In this document: positions 25,459 through 34,600 of the stretch, in pieces
Layout of the letters: the number at the start of each line of letters is the position of its first letter
How positions within the stretch are numbered: position 1 is the stretch's first letter
Origin: Streptomyces sp. MMBL 11-1
Lineage (GTDB): Bacteria > Actinomycetota > Actinomycetes > Streptomycetales > Streptomycetaceae
Length of the DNA: 64,000 nucleotides
Assembly (NCBI RefSeq): GCF_028622875.1
Contig: NZ_CP117709.1
Location: forward strand, 4,033,001 to 4,097,000
Direction: 5' to 3'
Notes under the pieces: model-generated
What the model was told of the DNA's origin: nothing
What the model saw: the letters and a program-made list of their open reading frames with translations, nothing else
Database searches by the model: none
Position numbers and translations under genes: made by a program

Positions 25459-26016
25459 TCAGGCGAGCCCGCTCGTATCGATGGCGAGGTCGAACGGCAA
25501 CGGAAGCCGCACGACGGCCCCGAACGGGTAGGGGCCCTCCACGTGGGTGTACCCCAGCTTCTGCGGCTCCGAGAAGAGCGTGGTGCTGCGCTCGACACGG
25601 TCGACGAGCAGGTACAAGGGTGCCCCGTACTCTGCGTACCTGCGTTGCTTGACGACCCGGTCCGTCTCCGCGTTCGACTCGGATGTCACTTCCACGATCA
25701 GCAGCGTCTGGTCGGGAAGAAGGGCGCTGCCTCCTTTGGCCAGATCCTCCGGCACAACAGCAATGTCCGGGACGTACCAGTTTGAGGATCCGGGCAGGTC
25801 CAGATTCCCGGACCCCTCCACGCACCCGAGCTCGTCAACTCGCCTCTCGATCTGGCGGCGTACGAGCTTGGCAGCGCGCTCGGGGTCCCACGTCGGTGAC
25901 ACCGGTTCGATGATCCCCTCAATGATCTGGAAACGGTCCCCGCGGATGTGCTGCACGGCGAACTTAAGGGCGCGCTCGGTGTCGATGCCTTGGCTGTAGT
26001 CCGGCGCACTGGTCAT
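25459..26016 (-). CDS. Uma2-family (DUF820) restriction-endonuclease-like protein
   Basis: 185 residues. It matches the Uma2/DUF820 fold of the PD-(D/E)XK superfamily: RFQIIEGIIEPVSP, then YVPDIAVVPED (Asp), LLIVEVTSESN (Glu in E-x-T form), and RVVKQRRYAEYGAPLYLLVDR. These proteins are numerous in Streptomyces and cyanobacteria; enzymatic activity and target are not established. It sits beside the distal end of CRISPR array 1 on the same strand as the Cas operon, but nothing ties it to CRISPR function. Confidence 0.8.
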   Translation of the reverse strand: MTSAPDYSQGIDTERALKFAVQHIRGDRFQIIEGIIEPVSPTWDPERAAKLVRRQIERRVDELGCVEGSGNLDLPGSSNWYVPDIAVVPEDLAKGGSALLPDQTLLIVEVTSESNAETDRVVKQRRYAEYGAPLYLLVDRVERSTTLFSEPQKLGYTHVEGPYPFGAVVRLPLPFDLAIDTSGLA

Positions 26017-26197
26017 TACATCCTGCTTCCGTCAAGGTCCGAGACAGGGTTGCGAGGCACCCCGTCGTGTCGGCATCCAGCCGCCGGGCGGTCGGGGACC
26101 ACGCCGCCCATCCGTTTGAAGGCTCTGCGAGCTGTTGTGGTCCCCGGACGCGTGGGGAAACCACAACAGCCAGGAACCGGTCGCGAGGTAACGGGCT

Positions 26198-26591
26198 GGG
26201 ATTGTCCCCGCACGCGCGGGGAACACTGACCACCTTGCAGTACGTACTGCAAGGTTAGGGAAACATCCCCGCACGCGCGGGGACGACCGGCGGACCACTC
26301 GGGGTGCGCGAACTCGCTGGGGAACAACCCCGCACGCGCGGGGACGACCCGGAACACTCACAGAAAGGGGGTCCGAACGTGGGAACAACCCCGCACGCGC
26401 GGGGACGACGCCTGCTCGCGGTTCCGGTACGTCTTGCCGTTGGGAACAACCCCGCACGCGCGGGGACGACCGCCGGGCAATGAGCGCCCTGGCTCAAGCC
26501 GGGGAACAACCCCGCACGCGCGGGGACGACTCGGCCGGCGGTGGCGTGAGGCCCGGCAGCGTGGGAACAACCCCGCACGCGCGGGGACGAC
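26198..26591 (-). CRISPR. type I-E CRISPR array 1, seven repeats and six spacers
   Basis: Repeats are 29 bases, on the plus strand beginning GGGAACAACCCCGC and ending GCGGGGACGAC. They start at 26198, 26259, 26320, 26381, 26442, 26502 and 26563, with 31-32-base spacers. The leftmost two are degenerate and a further diverged, repeat-like palindrome lies at about 26137-26165, so the distal end is on the left. The leader is therefore on the right, next to cas2, and the transcript runs leftward. The third base of the crRNA-sense repeat is C, unlike array 2. Confidence 0.95.
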
Positions 26592-26714
26592 AGTCACTGA
26601 CCTGGTGTTCTATGCGGGCAGGAGCCTGTTCTTACCCACTTCTTTGAATTCAGACATAAGGGATCCTTTTGTCCTGCGGTGTACGCCGACCTGCCCCCGC
26701 CCTCGAAGCCGCAC
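26592..26714 (-). promoter_or_regulatory. leader of CRISPR array 1
   Basis: This AT-richer stretch between the newest repeat and cas2 contains TGACCTG(N)TTCTATGCGGGC next to the repeat, shared with the region flanking array 2 (37886-37909). Further in it has TTTGAATTCAGACATAAGGG. Such leaders carry the crRNA promoter and the adaptation signal. Confidence 0.65.
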
Positions 26715-27089
26715 CTACTTCCCGCCCCCAAACCTCCGTCGCTTCGAAGCCTTGCTCCAGCCCTGGCGGGGGACATCGGCCGCCGCGCTCCCCGGACTCC
26801 CCGCCCGCGGGGCGCGGATGCTTGGGCGGTGGATCAGCGTGAGGCCCTCGTGGTCGGTCGGGTGCCAGGTGTGGTCGTGGGTTTCGAAGGCGTAGCCCTG
26901 CTCGTTGTCCTTCTGGTAGGCGAGCAGGGCGCGGCCCTGGCCGGCGTACTCGCGGACTTCGGCCCACAGGAGGTCGCGGATGCGGGTGGACGGAGAGCCG
27001 AGGAAGACGCCCGGGGAGATTTCCAGCAGCCAGCGGGTGAGGAAGCCCCTGAGGCCGACCGGGCAGTTGGTGAGGACGATGACGGTCAC
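26715..27089 (-). CDS. cas2: CRISPR-associated protein Cas2, type I-E
   Basis: 124 residues of the CasCas2/Cas2e ferredoxin-like type: MTVIVLTNCPVGLRGFLTRWLLEISPGVFLG, then WAEVREYAGQGRALLAYQKDNEQGYAFETHDHTW. Cas2 dimerises and joins two Cas1 dimers to form the spacer integrase. The C-terminal 30 residues (ASKRRRFGGGK) extend beyond the family core. Its start overlaps the cas1 stop by four bases (ATGA). It is the last gene of the operon, directly before the leader of array 1. Confidence 0.95.
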   Translation of the reverse strand: MTVIVLTNCPVGLRGFLTRWLLEISPGVFLGSPSTRIRDLLWAEVREYAGQGRALLAYQKDNEQGYAFETHDHTWHPTDHEGLTLIHRPSIRAPRAGSPGSAAADVPRQGWSKASKRRRFGGGK

Positions 27090-28045
27090 CAGATGACCTC
27101 GTCTCCGTAGTTGCGCCCGCCCTCGACCATGACGTCTCCGTCGGACTGGAGCGTGACCCGGTCCGACGACGTGTCATCCGCCTGGGCCGTGTCGCGGGTG
27201 CCGTCGTAGCCGAGCAGGTCCTTGATGTCCTGGACACAGCGGTCGAGCAGGCCCGTCCGATTGATGCGGTCGCGGAGCATGCGGCGGGTCCGGGCCGCGA
27301 TGTCGTCCACTCCCTCGGCTGCCGCGTCGAAGGCTGCGGGAATGGCGATGTCCGTCTTGTAGAAGTCCGCGACGTCCATGACGAACGAGCGTTCGTGGCC
27401 GGAGTGGACGAACCCCAGGCCGGGCGAGCAGCCAAGGGCCGCGACGACGGAGTGGGATACGCCGTACATGCACTGCGCGGCGGCTGTGACGGCCTGGTTG
27501 GGGGCATCGCCCGCCGAGAAGTCGGCACGGTGGTACTCCCGCTTGCGCCAGGGGACGCCCGTACGCAGGGACTCCCGTTTGTAGCACTCCCGCAGCCGTG
27601 TGCCCTCCTTGCCGAGGAGTTCCTTTCGGGTGCGGCCCGTGGTGTCCTCGCCGGGGAACCGCAGCCGGTACATGGCGCGTGCCACGTCCAGTCGGGTGCG
27701 CTTGTTCGCCCAGGCCGTGGCCTGGGCCTCGATGAGTCCCGAGGAACGGGTGAGCGCCCGGCCGCCCGCGTAATACCGGACTCCGTGCTCGCCGACCCAG
27801 GCGACACCAGCGCCGCTGTCACCGAGGAGCGCCATCGCCTGGTGGGTGACGCGGGTGCCCGGGCCGAGCAGGAGCGTGCCGATGGTGGCAGACGGAATGT
27901 GCGTGACGCCGTCCGCGTCCTCGGCGGTGATCGCGTTGGACTCCCGGTGTACCGTGCACCGTTCCAGGTAGACGAACGAAAGCCGGTCGCCGACCCGGGT
28001 GAGCTCGCGAGGAGTGGAGGCCCCCCTACGGCCGACCGTGCTCAC
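27086..28045 (-). CDS. cas1: CRISPR-associated endonuclease Cas1, type I-E
   Basis: 319 residues, normal for Cas1e. The catalytic Glu lies in LLGKEGTRLRECYKR, the His in LGFVHSGHERSFVMDVADFYK and an Asp in the same segment, which together bind metal for spacer integration. The N-terminal beta domain begins LTRVGDRLSFVYLERC. The C-terminus is followed by a 30-residue acidic tail ending NYGDEVIW. It overlaps cas6e and cas2 by four bases each, indicating translational coupling. Confidence 0.96.
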   Translation of the reverse strand: MSTVGRRGASTPRELTRVGDRLSFVYLERCTVHRESNAITAEDADGVTHIPSATIGTLLLGPGTRVTHQAMALLGDSGAGVAWVGEHGVRYYAGGRALTRSSGLIEAQATAWANKRTRLDVARAMYRLRFPGEDTTGRTRKELLGKEGTRLRECYKRESLRTGVPWRKREYHRADFSAGDAPNQAVTAAAQCMYGVSHSVVAALGCSPGLGFVHSGHERSFVMDVADFYKTDIAIPAAFDAAAEGVDDIAARTRRMLRDRINRTGLLDRCVQDIKDLLGYDGTRDTAQADDTSSDRVTLQSDGDVMVEGGRNYGDEVIW

Positions 28046-28776
28046 CCTTCCGTCCTCCCGCCTACCGGGGCCAGCGTCATCAAGCCGCAGCCGTACGCCT
28101 TGGCTTTGCCCAGGCCATGGGTGAGCGTGCGGCGGAACAGGTCCGGATCCGTGACGCGCAGGCGCCCGTCGAAGGTGACCTTGGTGATCTGTACGTCGCT
28201 GTTTCCGCGCGTCGCCTCCGCCGTGCGTCGGAATTGCAGCGGGACCCGGTCGCGGACGATCAGCTCGTACGTGTCGCCCTCGGGCAACAGGCGTCGTTCC
28301 GCCGGCTTACGGACGACCTCGAAGCCGGACTTCTCCTGCCGCTTCAGCAGCCAGTTCATCTGGTGGCGGGGGGTTTGGTGTGCGGCGCGCTTGGTCCGCT
28401 CCCCCTCCTTCACGTACGCGTACCGCACGTTGTGCACCGGGTTCGCAGTGAGCCTGAATCCCCAGGTGTCGTTCGGCTGGAGCGCGGCGAGGAAATCGGC
28501 GTACGCGAACGTCGTCCACCCGGGTTCGTCCGAGGCGGGCCAGCCCGCCTGCTCGACCAGGTGGGTCAGGTCGGGCCGGCTGGGGCTGACGATGTAGAGC
28601 AGCGTCTCGGAGGTCCCGTTGTGGTCCACCCGCCACAGCACCCGGGGGCCGGATCCGTCGCGGGAGGGCGGGGTGGGGAAGGAGGCGTTCACCGCGCCGT
28701 GTACGCGGTGCGGTGAACCGAGCAGTCGGCGTCCCTCTGACCGGCCGGTGTTCACGCGGAAACGGGTGAGGTACAT
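28042..28776 (-). CDS. cas6e: CRISPR RNA endonuclease Cas6e (CasE/Cse3)
   Basis: 244 residues. It has two ferredoxin-like domains, the expected catalytic His26 in SPHRVHGAV, and the C-terminal glycine-rich loop HGLGKAKAYGCGLMTLAP. It cuts pre-crRNA at the base of the repeat hairpin and remains in Cascade. The GC-rich palindromic repeats of both arrays are suitable substrates. It overlaps cas5e by one base and cas1 by four. Confidence 0.95.
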   Translation of the reverse strand: MYLTRFRVNTGRSEGRRLLGSPHRVHGAVNASFPTPPSRDGSGPRVLWRVDHNGTSETLLYIVSPSRPDLTHLVEQAGWPASDEPGWTTFAYADFLAALQPNDTWGFRLTANPVHNVRYAYVKEGERTKRAAHQTPRHQMNWLLKRQEKSGFEVVRKPAERRLLPEGDTYELIVRDRVPLQFRRTAEATRGNSDVQITKVTFDGRLRVTDPDLFRRTLTHGLGKAKAYGCGLMTLAPVGGRTEG

Positions 28777-29555
28777 CAGTCGGTCCTCGTTGCGGCGGGC
28801 GTGACGGGCGTGACGGGCGTGAGCAGGGCTGTGGGTTCATGCGGAGGTTGTGTCGATCGGGCCCCGGCCGTTGTGGGCACGCGGGTCTCGGTCGTCCGTA
28901 CGCCTCGCAGCCCGTACCGGCGGTGACGCGGATCAAAGCTCACCGGGCGATCCCGCAGGGTGATGTCCGGCAACCGGCCGGGGCCGGACGTGTCGTCCAG
29001 CAGGAGGTCCAGCCGTACTTCGGTGGGAGGCGACTGGCCCCGGCGCCGGAAAGTGGCATCACGGTGGCTCCGGTACCAGCCGGACGCCTCCCACGGTGCT
29101 CCCCTGAGGGTCTGCTCCAGCTCCCCGTCCAGCGGCTCCGTGATCGTCAGCGGCTGCGATGGCGGGCAGGAGCGACGGCCCAAGTAGGGCAGGAACACCG
29201 GCTCCAGCAGTGCCTCGTACAGCCGCTGTACGAGCCCGGCCCCACCACTCACACCGGCCACGAACACCGCGTCGGCGAGGTAGAAGCGCTCCGACAGCGG
29301 CATCGCCTTGAGGGTGTCGCTGTGGTGCGCCGTCTGGAAGTCGCGTAGCCGGGTGCCCGGTTGATCGATGCGGACACCGAACTCCAGCGCCGCGAGGTCG
29401 GAGAGGTCGGCGTCCCGCCTGCGCCCCTGTGCCGCGGCGAGGAGGCCGATGACGCCGCTCTTGGTCGGCGCGTTCTCCGTGGTGCGGCGAGTGAAGCGGG
29501 ACGCCGATCCCCAGGACTGGAGAGGGCCCGCGAGCCGCAGCAGCAGCACGCTCAT
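28776..29555 (-). CDS. cas5e: Cascade subunit Cas5e (CasD)
   Basis: 259 residues. The N-terminus MSVLLLRLAGPLQSWGSASRFTRRTTENAPTKSGVIGLLAAAQG is the Cas5e signature, covering the first beta strand and the PTKSGV loop that holds the crRNA 5' handle. RPLSERFYLADAVFV-like and LRDRPVSFDPRHRRYGLR segments follow. The C-terminal 35 residues are a low-complexity Thr/Pro-rich tail (PVTPVTPAATRTD). It overlaps cas7e by four bases. Confidence 0.94.
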   Translation of the reverse strand: MSVLLLRLAGPLQSWGSASRFTRRTTENAPTKSGVIGLLAAAQGRRRDADLSDLAALEFGVRIDQPGTRLRDFQTAHHSDTLKAMPLSERFYLADAVFVAGVSGGAGLVQRLYEALLEPVFLPYLGRRSCPPSQPLTITEPLDGELEQTLRGAPWEASGWYRSHRDATFRRRGQSPPTEVRLDLLLDDTSGPGRLPDITLRDRPVSFDPRHRRYGLRGVRTTETRVPTTAGARSTQPPHEPTALLTPVTPVTPAATRTD

Positions 29556-30817
29556 GCGCCGGGCTCCGGCACGAGGCCCGTGGCACCCCTCGCACCGGGG
29601 ACGCCGGTGGTACGCCCGGTGGCCTCCGGCGCTACCCGGGCGACCACAGCGTCCCCCACGGAGACCAGCAGCTCGGGCAGGCTCACGGACTTGCCCAGCG
29701 CTTCCAGAGCCTTCGTCTCCTTGCCCACCCGGACGACCCAGCCCTCCGGGCCGTCGGAGAGGCCGAAGCTCGCCTCCAGATCCGGCACGAAGCCGGCCAG
29801 TTTCTCGCAGCTCCCCGTGAGGAAGCCACCTTCCCCGCCCATGGCCACGGGCTCCTCGAATGCGGCAACGTAGCTGACCGGACGCCGGGAGCGCAGCTTC
29901 ACGATCACCGCGGCTGGCAGGGTCTGGTTGCCGAAGGAGTTGATCTTTCCTGTGGGGAGGGACGTGATGAAACCTTCGAGGAAGGCCGTGACAGCTCGCC
30001 GAGTGGGCTCCGCCGGCCGGGCATCGTCGTGCCCGACACCCAGATTCTCCTGGAGGCGGTTCACATCGAGTGCGGCATAGCGGTAAAGAGTGGCGGAGTT
30101 GAAGTCGACTGTGCCGATCATCCCGGCACCGGTTTCAGCGTTTGTGTTCTTGTCATCGACCGCTGTGTAGTAGTCCGATTCGACCTCCACCGTGTGCACG
30201 CTCAGCGCATGGGCGACCTGGGCCGCCGCGTCCACATTCAGATCGGTCGAATCCGCGACCATGCGGCCGAACAGGGCGATGTCCACCGAGTGCTCGGTGA
30301 GTACGAGCTGTTTGGCGCGCGCCTTGTTCTCCTTCTCCCCGAAGAAGTCCTTGAGCGCTTTGACGTCACCGCCTTTCCCGCCTTCGAGCGTCATCGCGGC
30401 AAGGGCGTCGTACTGCCGACCGCTCAGGAACATCAGGTAGGTGGACTCGGCGGCGGGGTCCTCCACCTCCTGCTTGCTTTTGCGGGTGGGGACGGCGACC
30501 TTGGAGCCGGTCGCCGTGGTGATGGTCACCGCCGCCAGGCTCTGAGCGGCGGCTTGCGACAGCGACGGGTCCAGATCCAGGACCCTGTCGGCCAGGACTT
30601 CCACGACCTTTTTGGTGCGGATACCGAGTTCGGATGGGTCGAGCAACTCCGCGAACGCCGTACGGGTCGCTCGCTTCCACGCCTGGCTGGACACGCGGGA
30701 GCGCCGCACGCCCCCGTACGTCGCCGATTTCGGGCTCCCCGTGTCGTCGCGATTCAGATTGCTCGGTGGAACGGTCTGGAGAATGTGGATGTCGAGAATC
30801 GTCCGGGTCAGGGTCAC
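29552..30817 (-). CDS. cas7e: Cascade backbone subunit Cas7e (CasC/Cse4)
   Basis: 421 residues. MTLTRTILDIHILQTVPPSNLNRDDTGSPKSATYGGVRRSRVSSQAWKRATR is the conserved Cse4 N-terminus, and TGKINSFGNQTLPAAVIVKLRSRRPVSY lies in the RNA-recognition core. Six copies normally form the crRNA-binding helical backbone of Cascade. The C-terminus is extended by about 25 Gly/Ala/Pro residues. It is separated from cse2 by 77 bases, the only sizeable gap within the operon. Confidence 0.95.
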   Translation of the reverse strand: MTLTRTILDIHILQTVPPSNLNRDDTGSPKSATYGGVRRSRVSSQAWKRATRTAFAELLDPSELGIRTKKVVEVLADRVLDLDPSLSQAAAQSLAAVTITTATGSKVAVPTRKSKQEVEDPAAESTYLMFLSGRQYDALAAMTLEGGKGGDVKALKDFFGEKENKARAKQLVLTEHSVDIALFGRMVADSTDLNVDAAAQVAHALSVHTVEVESDYYTAVDDKNTNAETGAGMIGTVDFNSATLYRYAALDVNRLQENLGVGHDDARPAEPTRRAVTAFLEGFITSLPTGKINSFGNQTLPAAVIVKLRSRRPVSYVAAFEEPVAMGGEGGFLTGSCEKLAGFVPDLEASFGLSDGPEGWVVRVGKETKALEALGKSVSLPELLVSVGDAVVARVAPEATGRTTGVPGARGATGLVPEPGA

Positions 30818-30894
30818 GCCTGCTCAATTCCTTTGTTCGTCATGCGCGAGAGATGTTCCCCGAAGGGGATAGGTCAGGGGCTGAGCGCTGAGCG

Positions 30895-31665
30895 TCATTC
30901 CCCTGCCGCGTAACCGCCGTATTCCTCGTCCGGGGCCAATGTGCGGTCGATCGCGTCGCCGGTCTCGCTGTCGGAGGTCGACTTCCCTTTCCTCGTGGCC
31001 GAGGCGGCGGCCAGGTGGAACTCTCGCCCCCATTCCCGCTGAACCCCGGCCCGGTCGGGCCGGTGCTGCCAGCGGTAGAGCTGCCCGGCCAGGCGCGCGT
31101 AGTCGAGAGGCTCCCGCGCGCCGCGCAGGAGCAGAACGATCTCTCTCAGCCGTACGGCGACAGAGTCGAGGGATTCGGCCGTTCCGACCCGCACAAGGCG
31201 CTTGCGCAGCGGGGAGTCCTCCTCGTCCTCGCTCGAGGTCCCCTTCAGCCGGATCAGCGTGCGGACAGCTCCGCCGAGGTTCTGCCTCCGGTCGTGCATG
31301 CCTTTGTCGCGGCCGGACTGCTGGTGCAGGGCCCACATGGTGGAGGCGAGGAAGACGGCTTCCTCGGCGTGTTCGAGGCGGATGAAGTCGTTACGGCCAT
31401 CGAGCTGCCGTGCCAGTTCCTCCGTCCCTCCGATGCCCCACAGGTTCTGGACCTGGTGAACCCGCTTTCCCGCGCCGCGCCGCAGCCGGGCGAGCTCAGC
31501 CACGGCGGACGAGGTGTCGGACAGATACTGAGGCTGAATCCGTGCGATGTACGTGCCCGTCGCGCGGGCGACCAGCCGATGGCCGGGCAGCCGCTCGGCC
31601 GCCGGTGCGCTGTCCCGGGGAGGCGGTGAAGTGTCCGCCCCGGTCGCTGTGGGGGTGGTGGTCAT
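30895..31665 (-). CDS. cse2: Cascade small subunit Cse2 (CasB)
   Basis: 256 residues, somewhat long because of a disordered N-terminal tail and a 35-residue acidic C-terminus. The helical Cse2 core shows VAELARLRRGAGKRVHQVQNLWGIGG, FLASTMWALHQQSGRDKGMH and RRQNLGGAVRTL. Two copies normally stabilise the R-loop. ATG 31665 overlaps the stop of the upstream fusion gene by four bases. Confidence 0.93.
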   Translation of the reverse strand: MTTTPTATGADTSPPPRDSAPAAERLPGHRLVARATGTYIARIQPQYLSDTSSAVAELARLRRGAGKRVHQVQNLWGIGGTEELARQLDGRNDFIRLEHAEEAVFLASTMWALHQQSGRDKGMHDRRQNLGGAVRTLIRLKGTSSEDEEDSPLRKRLVRVGTAESLDSVAVRLREIVLLLRGAREPLDYARLAGQLYRWQHRPDRAGVQREWGREFHLAAASATRKGKSTSDSETGDAIDRTLAPDEEYGGYAAGE

Positions 31666-34600
31666 GAGGTTTCCTCCGGGGGAGCCGAGTCGGCGCGGCC
31701 GGTATCGGCCCCGACGCGCATTTCGGGCGGCGGCTTGGGCAGCACCTTGTTGATCCGGGTCCGGAACCACAGGTCCGCCCGAGAACTGTCGACCCAGCGC
31801 TTGCCCACGCCCGGCAACTCGATCACCCGCCCCTCGGCCGCCCCCCGGCCGGCCGAGTCGAGGAGCTCACGGCCGATGCCGAGCACGATGCGCCGGACGG
31901 TGGCCCGCCACACGGCACGTGCCCGCTCCAGGTCCGTGTCCTCTTCGAGGTCCACCAGCCAGCGCCGGTACGGTCCGTCCAACGCGCCGAAGCCCTGGTC
32001 CCGGGCGGTGGCTGTGGCCGGCCCGGCCTCCGAACCGGACGCACGCGCCAGATTCCCGGCCAGGTGCCCCAGCGCGGACACGGCCCGCTCGGCGTCGGCG
32101 ACCGCGTCGACCGCGACCGCCCCGTGCAGGCGACGGTCCTGGTGGAGCAGCACGACCGGCAGCGCGATGGAGTCGTCCACGACTTCGTCCACCACGGACT
32201 GCTGCGTTCCGTAGACCGCGCCGACCAACCGCGTACGGATCAGTGACCCCTTCGGCAGCACGCCTTCGGTACTGAGCAGGGCCAGCCATCTCACGACCCC
32301 GGCCGGCCGACTCCGGTCCGTGCCCCTCCCGGTCGTGTCGCCGTCCTGTTGCTGGGCGTACAGCAGGCTCGCCAGACCACGCCACGCCGCCCGGGAAGGG
32401 TCATGCTGACGCGGCAGGTAGATCAGCTGACGGCCGAGCTTCTTCTCCTGCGCGGGGCTGCGGCGCCAGCCCGTCATCGGCTCCGCCTTCTGCCGGTTGG
32501 CGGGGGCGAGCGGGTCTCCGTAACCGAGGACGACGCCGGTGACGTCGGGGCCCTCCGTGTGGAGGAGAAGCCGCCGGGACTGCCAGGTGTAGAGATCCCG
32601 GGGCCCCGCCGGGCGAGGTACGGCAGGGTCGCCTTCCACCTCACCGGGCCCTGGGGGTGTCTCGCGGCGCCATACGGGGAGATCGGCTTTCGGCTCCGAC
32701 GTCAGGATGCCCTCATCGGTCGGAATCAGATTCAGCAGAAGGGTCTCGCGCAGGGACACGCCCTCCGCGAAGACACCGCCGAGGCCACCGACCCAGCCGA
32801 CACCCTGCGGGTAGACCTTTCCGCCCTTGACCCGTGCGTCGCCCTCCATACCGGACTTGATCCCGGACGAGTCGTACGCATGGGTGTGGACGAGCCAGCG
32901 GGCGGCCTCGGCGAGACCGAGTCGATCGACACCGGGCCGGCGCATGGAGAAGAACGCCTCGCCGTTCGGTACGTCGGCCACGATGCGGTTCAGCGAGGCG
33001 ACTTCGTGCTTCTGCGTGTGCAAGCCCGCCACCTGGAAGAACGGACGCTCCGGGTGGAGAAGGTCGAAACGGTCCCGGTACCGGTCGAGATAGCCGGCGA
33101 CGGCCTCGAAGGAGTCCGCGTCCCGCAGCGCCACCCAGTGCTCCAACTGCGCCGGTGCGCCGCCAGCTCGGCCGTCGGCCTCGTCGAACGCGTCGTACAG
33201 GATCGCCAGCAACAGCCGCAGCAGGGCCAGTTCCTGCGTCGGGAGATCGCCCACCAGCCGACGCACCTCGCCCGCCCGCGCGAAGACGTCGTGCAGCGAT
33301 AGCTCGCCGGTGGAGCCGTCCTCGTACTGGACGGGCAGCCACGGCCGGGAGATCAGGTCAAAGGAACGCACGGTGGACACCACCCCTTCGAGCCCTTTTG
33401 CTCTGTTTGCGCTGAGCGCGCCGACAGGACCCACTCGGAGCCCGTCACCGGTGCTGTAGTGGACGTCCCACCCTGAAAGGTTGGCCTGACAGTTCTCGTC
33501 CAGAACGAGTAGCAACTCTCCCGCCAGCCAGGGGCACTCCTTCACCTGCCAGGCCGGTACGACGAAGCGCTCCAGCTCAGCGATGGTCCGGTCGATCACC
33601 CCCGGATGGGTGAGTGCCCGAGGCAGCGTCAACGCGCACGCGGCGACGATCTCGGCGGCCCGGTAGGGCGGAGGCGCGTGCTCCGGCAGATCCAGCCCGC
33701 CGCGGCCGTCGTCGAGCCAGCTCACGGTGGTCAGCCGGCCGTCCGCGCGGCGCTGGACGACCAGTACTTCAAGGCTCTCCTCACTGTCCCGCACCTGCGC
33801 GCGCCCGCTGCGGCTGTCGTCCGCGTCCCCGGCGTTGCCGTCGAGCCAGCCGAACAGAGGCCGGCCCGCCCGCCGTACCGGCCCCAGCCGGAACACATCG
33901 GCGCGCTCCCGCTTCTCGGCCAGCCGGGTCAGATACCGTCGCCGGGCTTCGGCCAGCGCGGGAGCCCAATGCGCGGGCCCGACCGGCCGTTCGCCATAAG
34001 CGGCCTGCACCAACGGACTGATGTGGTCCGGCAGCACCAGCGGTACGCCATCGAGATGCGGACCCAGCACGGCGAGCGCCCGCAGCAAAGTGTGAGGCCC
34101 CTGGTACACGGCGAGCGAACCGCGTACGGGCACGGGCTGGTCGGCGTTCCAGTCCTCCACCCCGGTAAGCAGGCAGCGGGCCCGCGCGAGGCGGGGCGGC
34201 CTGGTCCGCGGATGACGGTGCAGCCGTCCCATGCGCTGGAGCACCAGGTCGACGGGGGCGAGATCGGTGACCAGCAGGTCGAAGTCGATGTCCAGGGACT
34301 GTTCGACGACCTGGCTGGCCACGACGATGTGGGGTCCGGCGGGACGGTCGCCACCCGGCCCGAACCGTTCGCGCAGGTCGGTGTCGTTGCGTGCCCGGTC
34401 GGCTGCGATGAACCGGGAATGCGCCACGGTGACCGCTTCCGCCCCGAAGTGAGCGCGGAGGTACTCGGCGGCTTCCAGGACCCGGTCGACGGTGTTGCGT
34501 ACGACGAGGGCGCAGCCGCCGTCCCGGAGCTCTGCCTCCAGTCGCTGGACGAGCAGGGGCAATTCGTCGCCCAGCCGCTCCAGCGCCACTTCCGTACGCC

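Noticed and set aside
26137..26165. An eighth repeat at the distal end of array 1
   Set aside because: The palindrome GTGGTCCCCGG...GGGGAAACCAC is repeat-like and at the right distance, but too diverged to count as a functional repeat; mentioned only as a likely relic.
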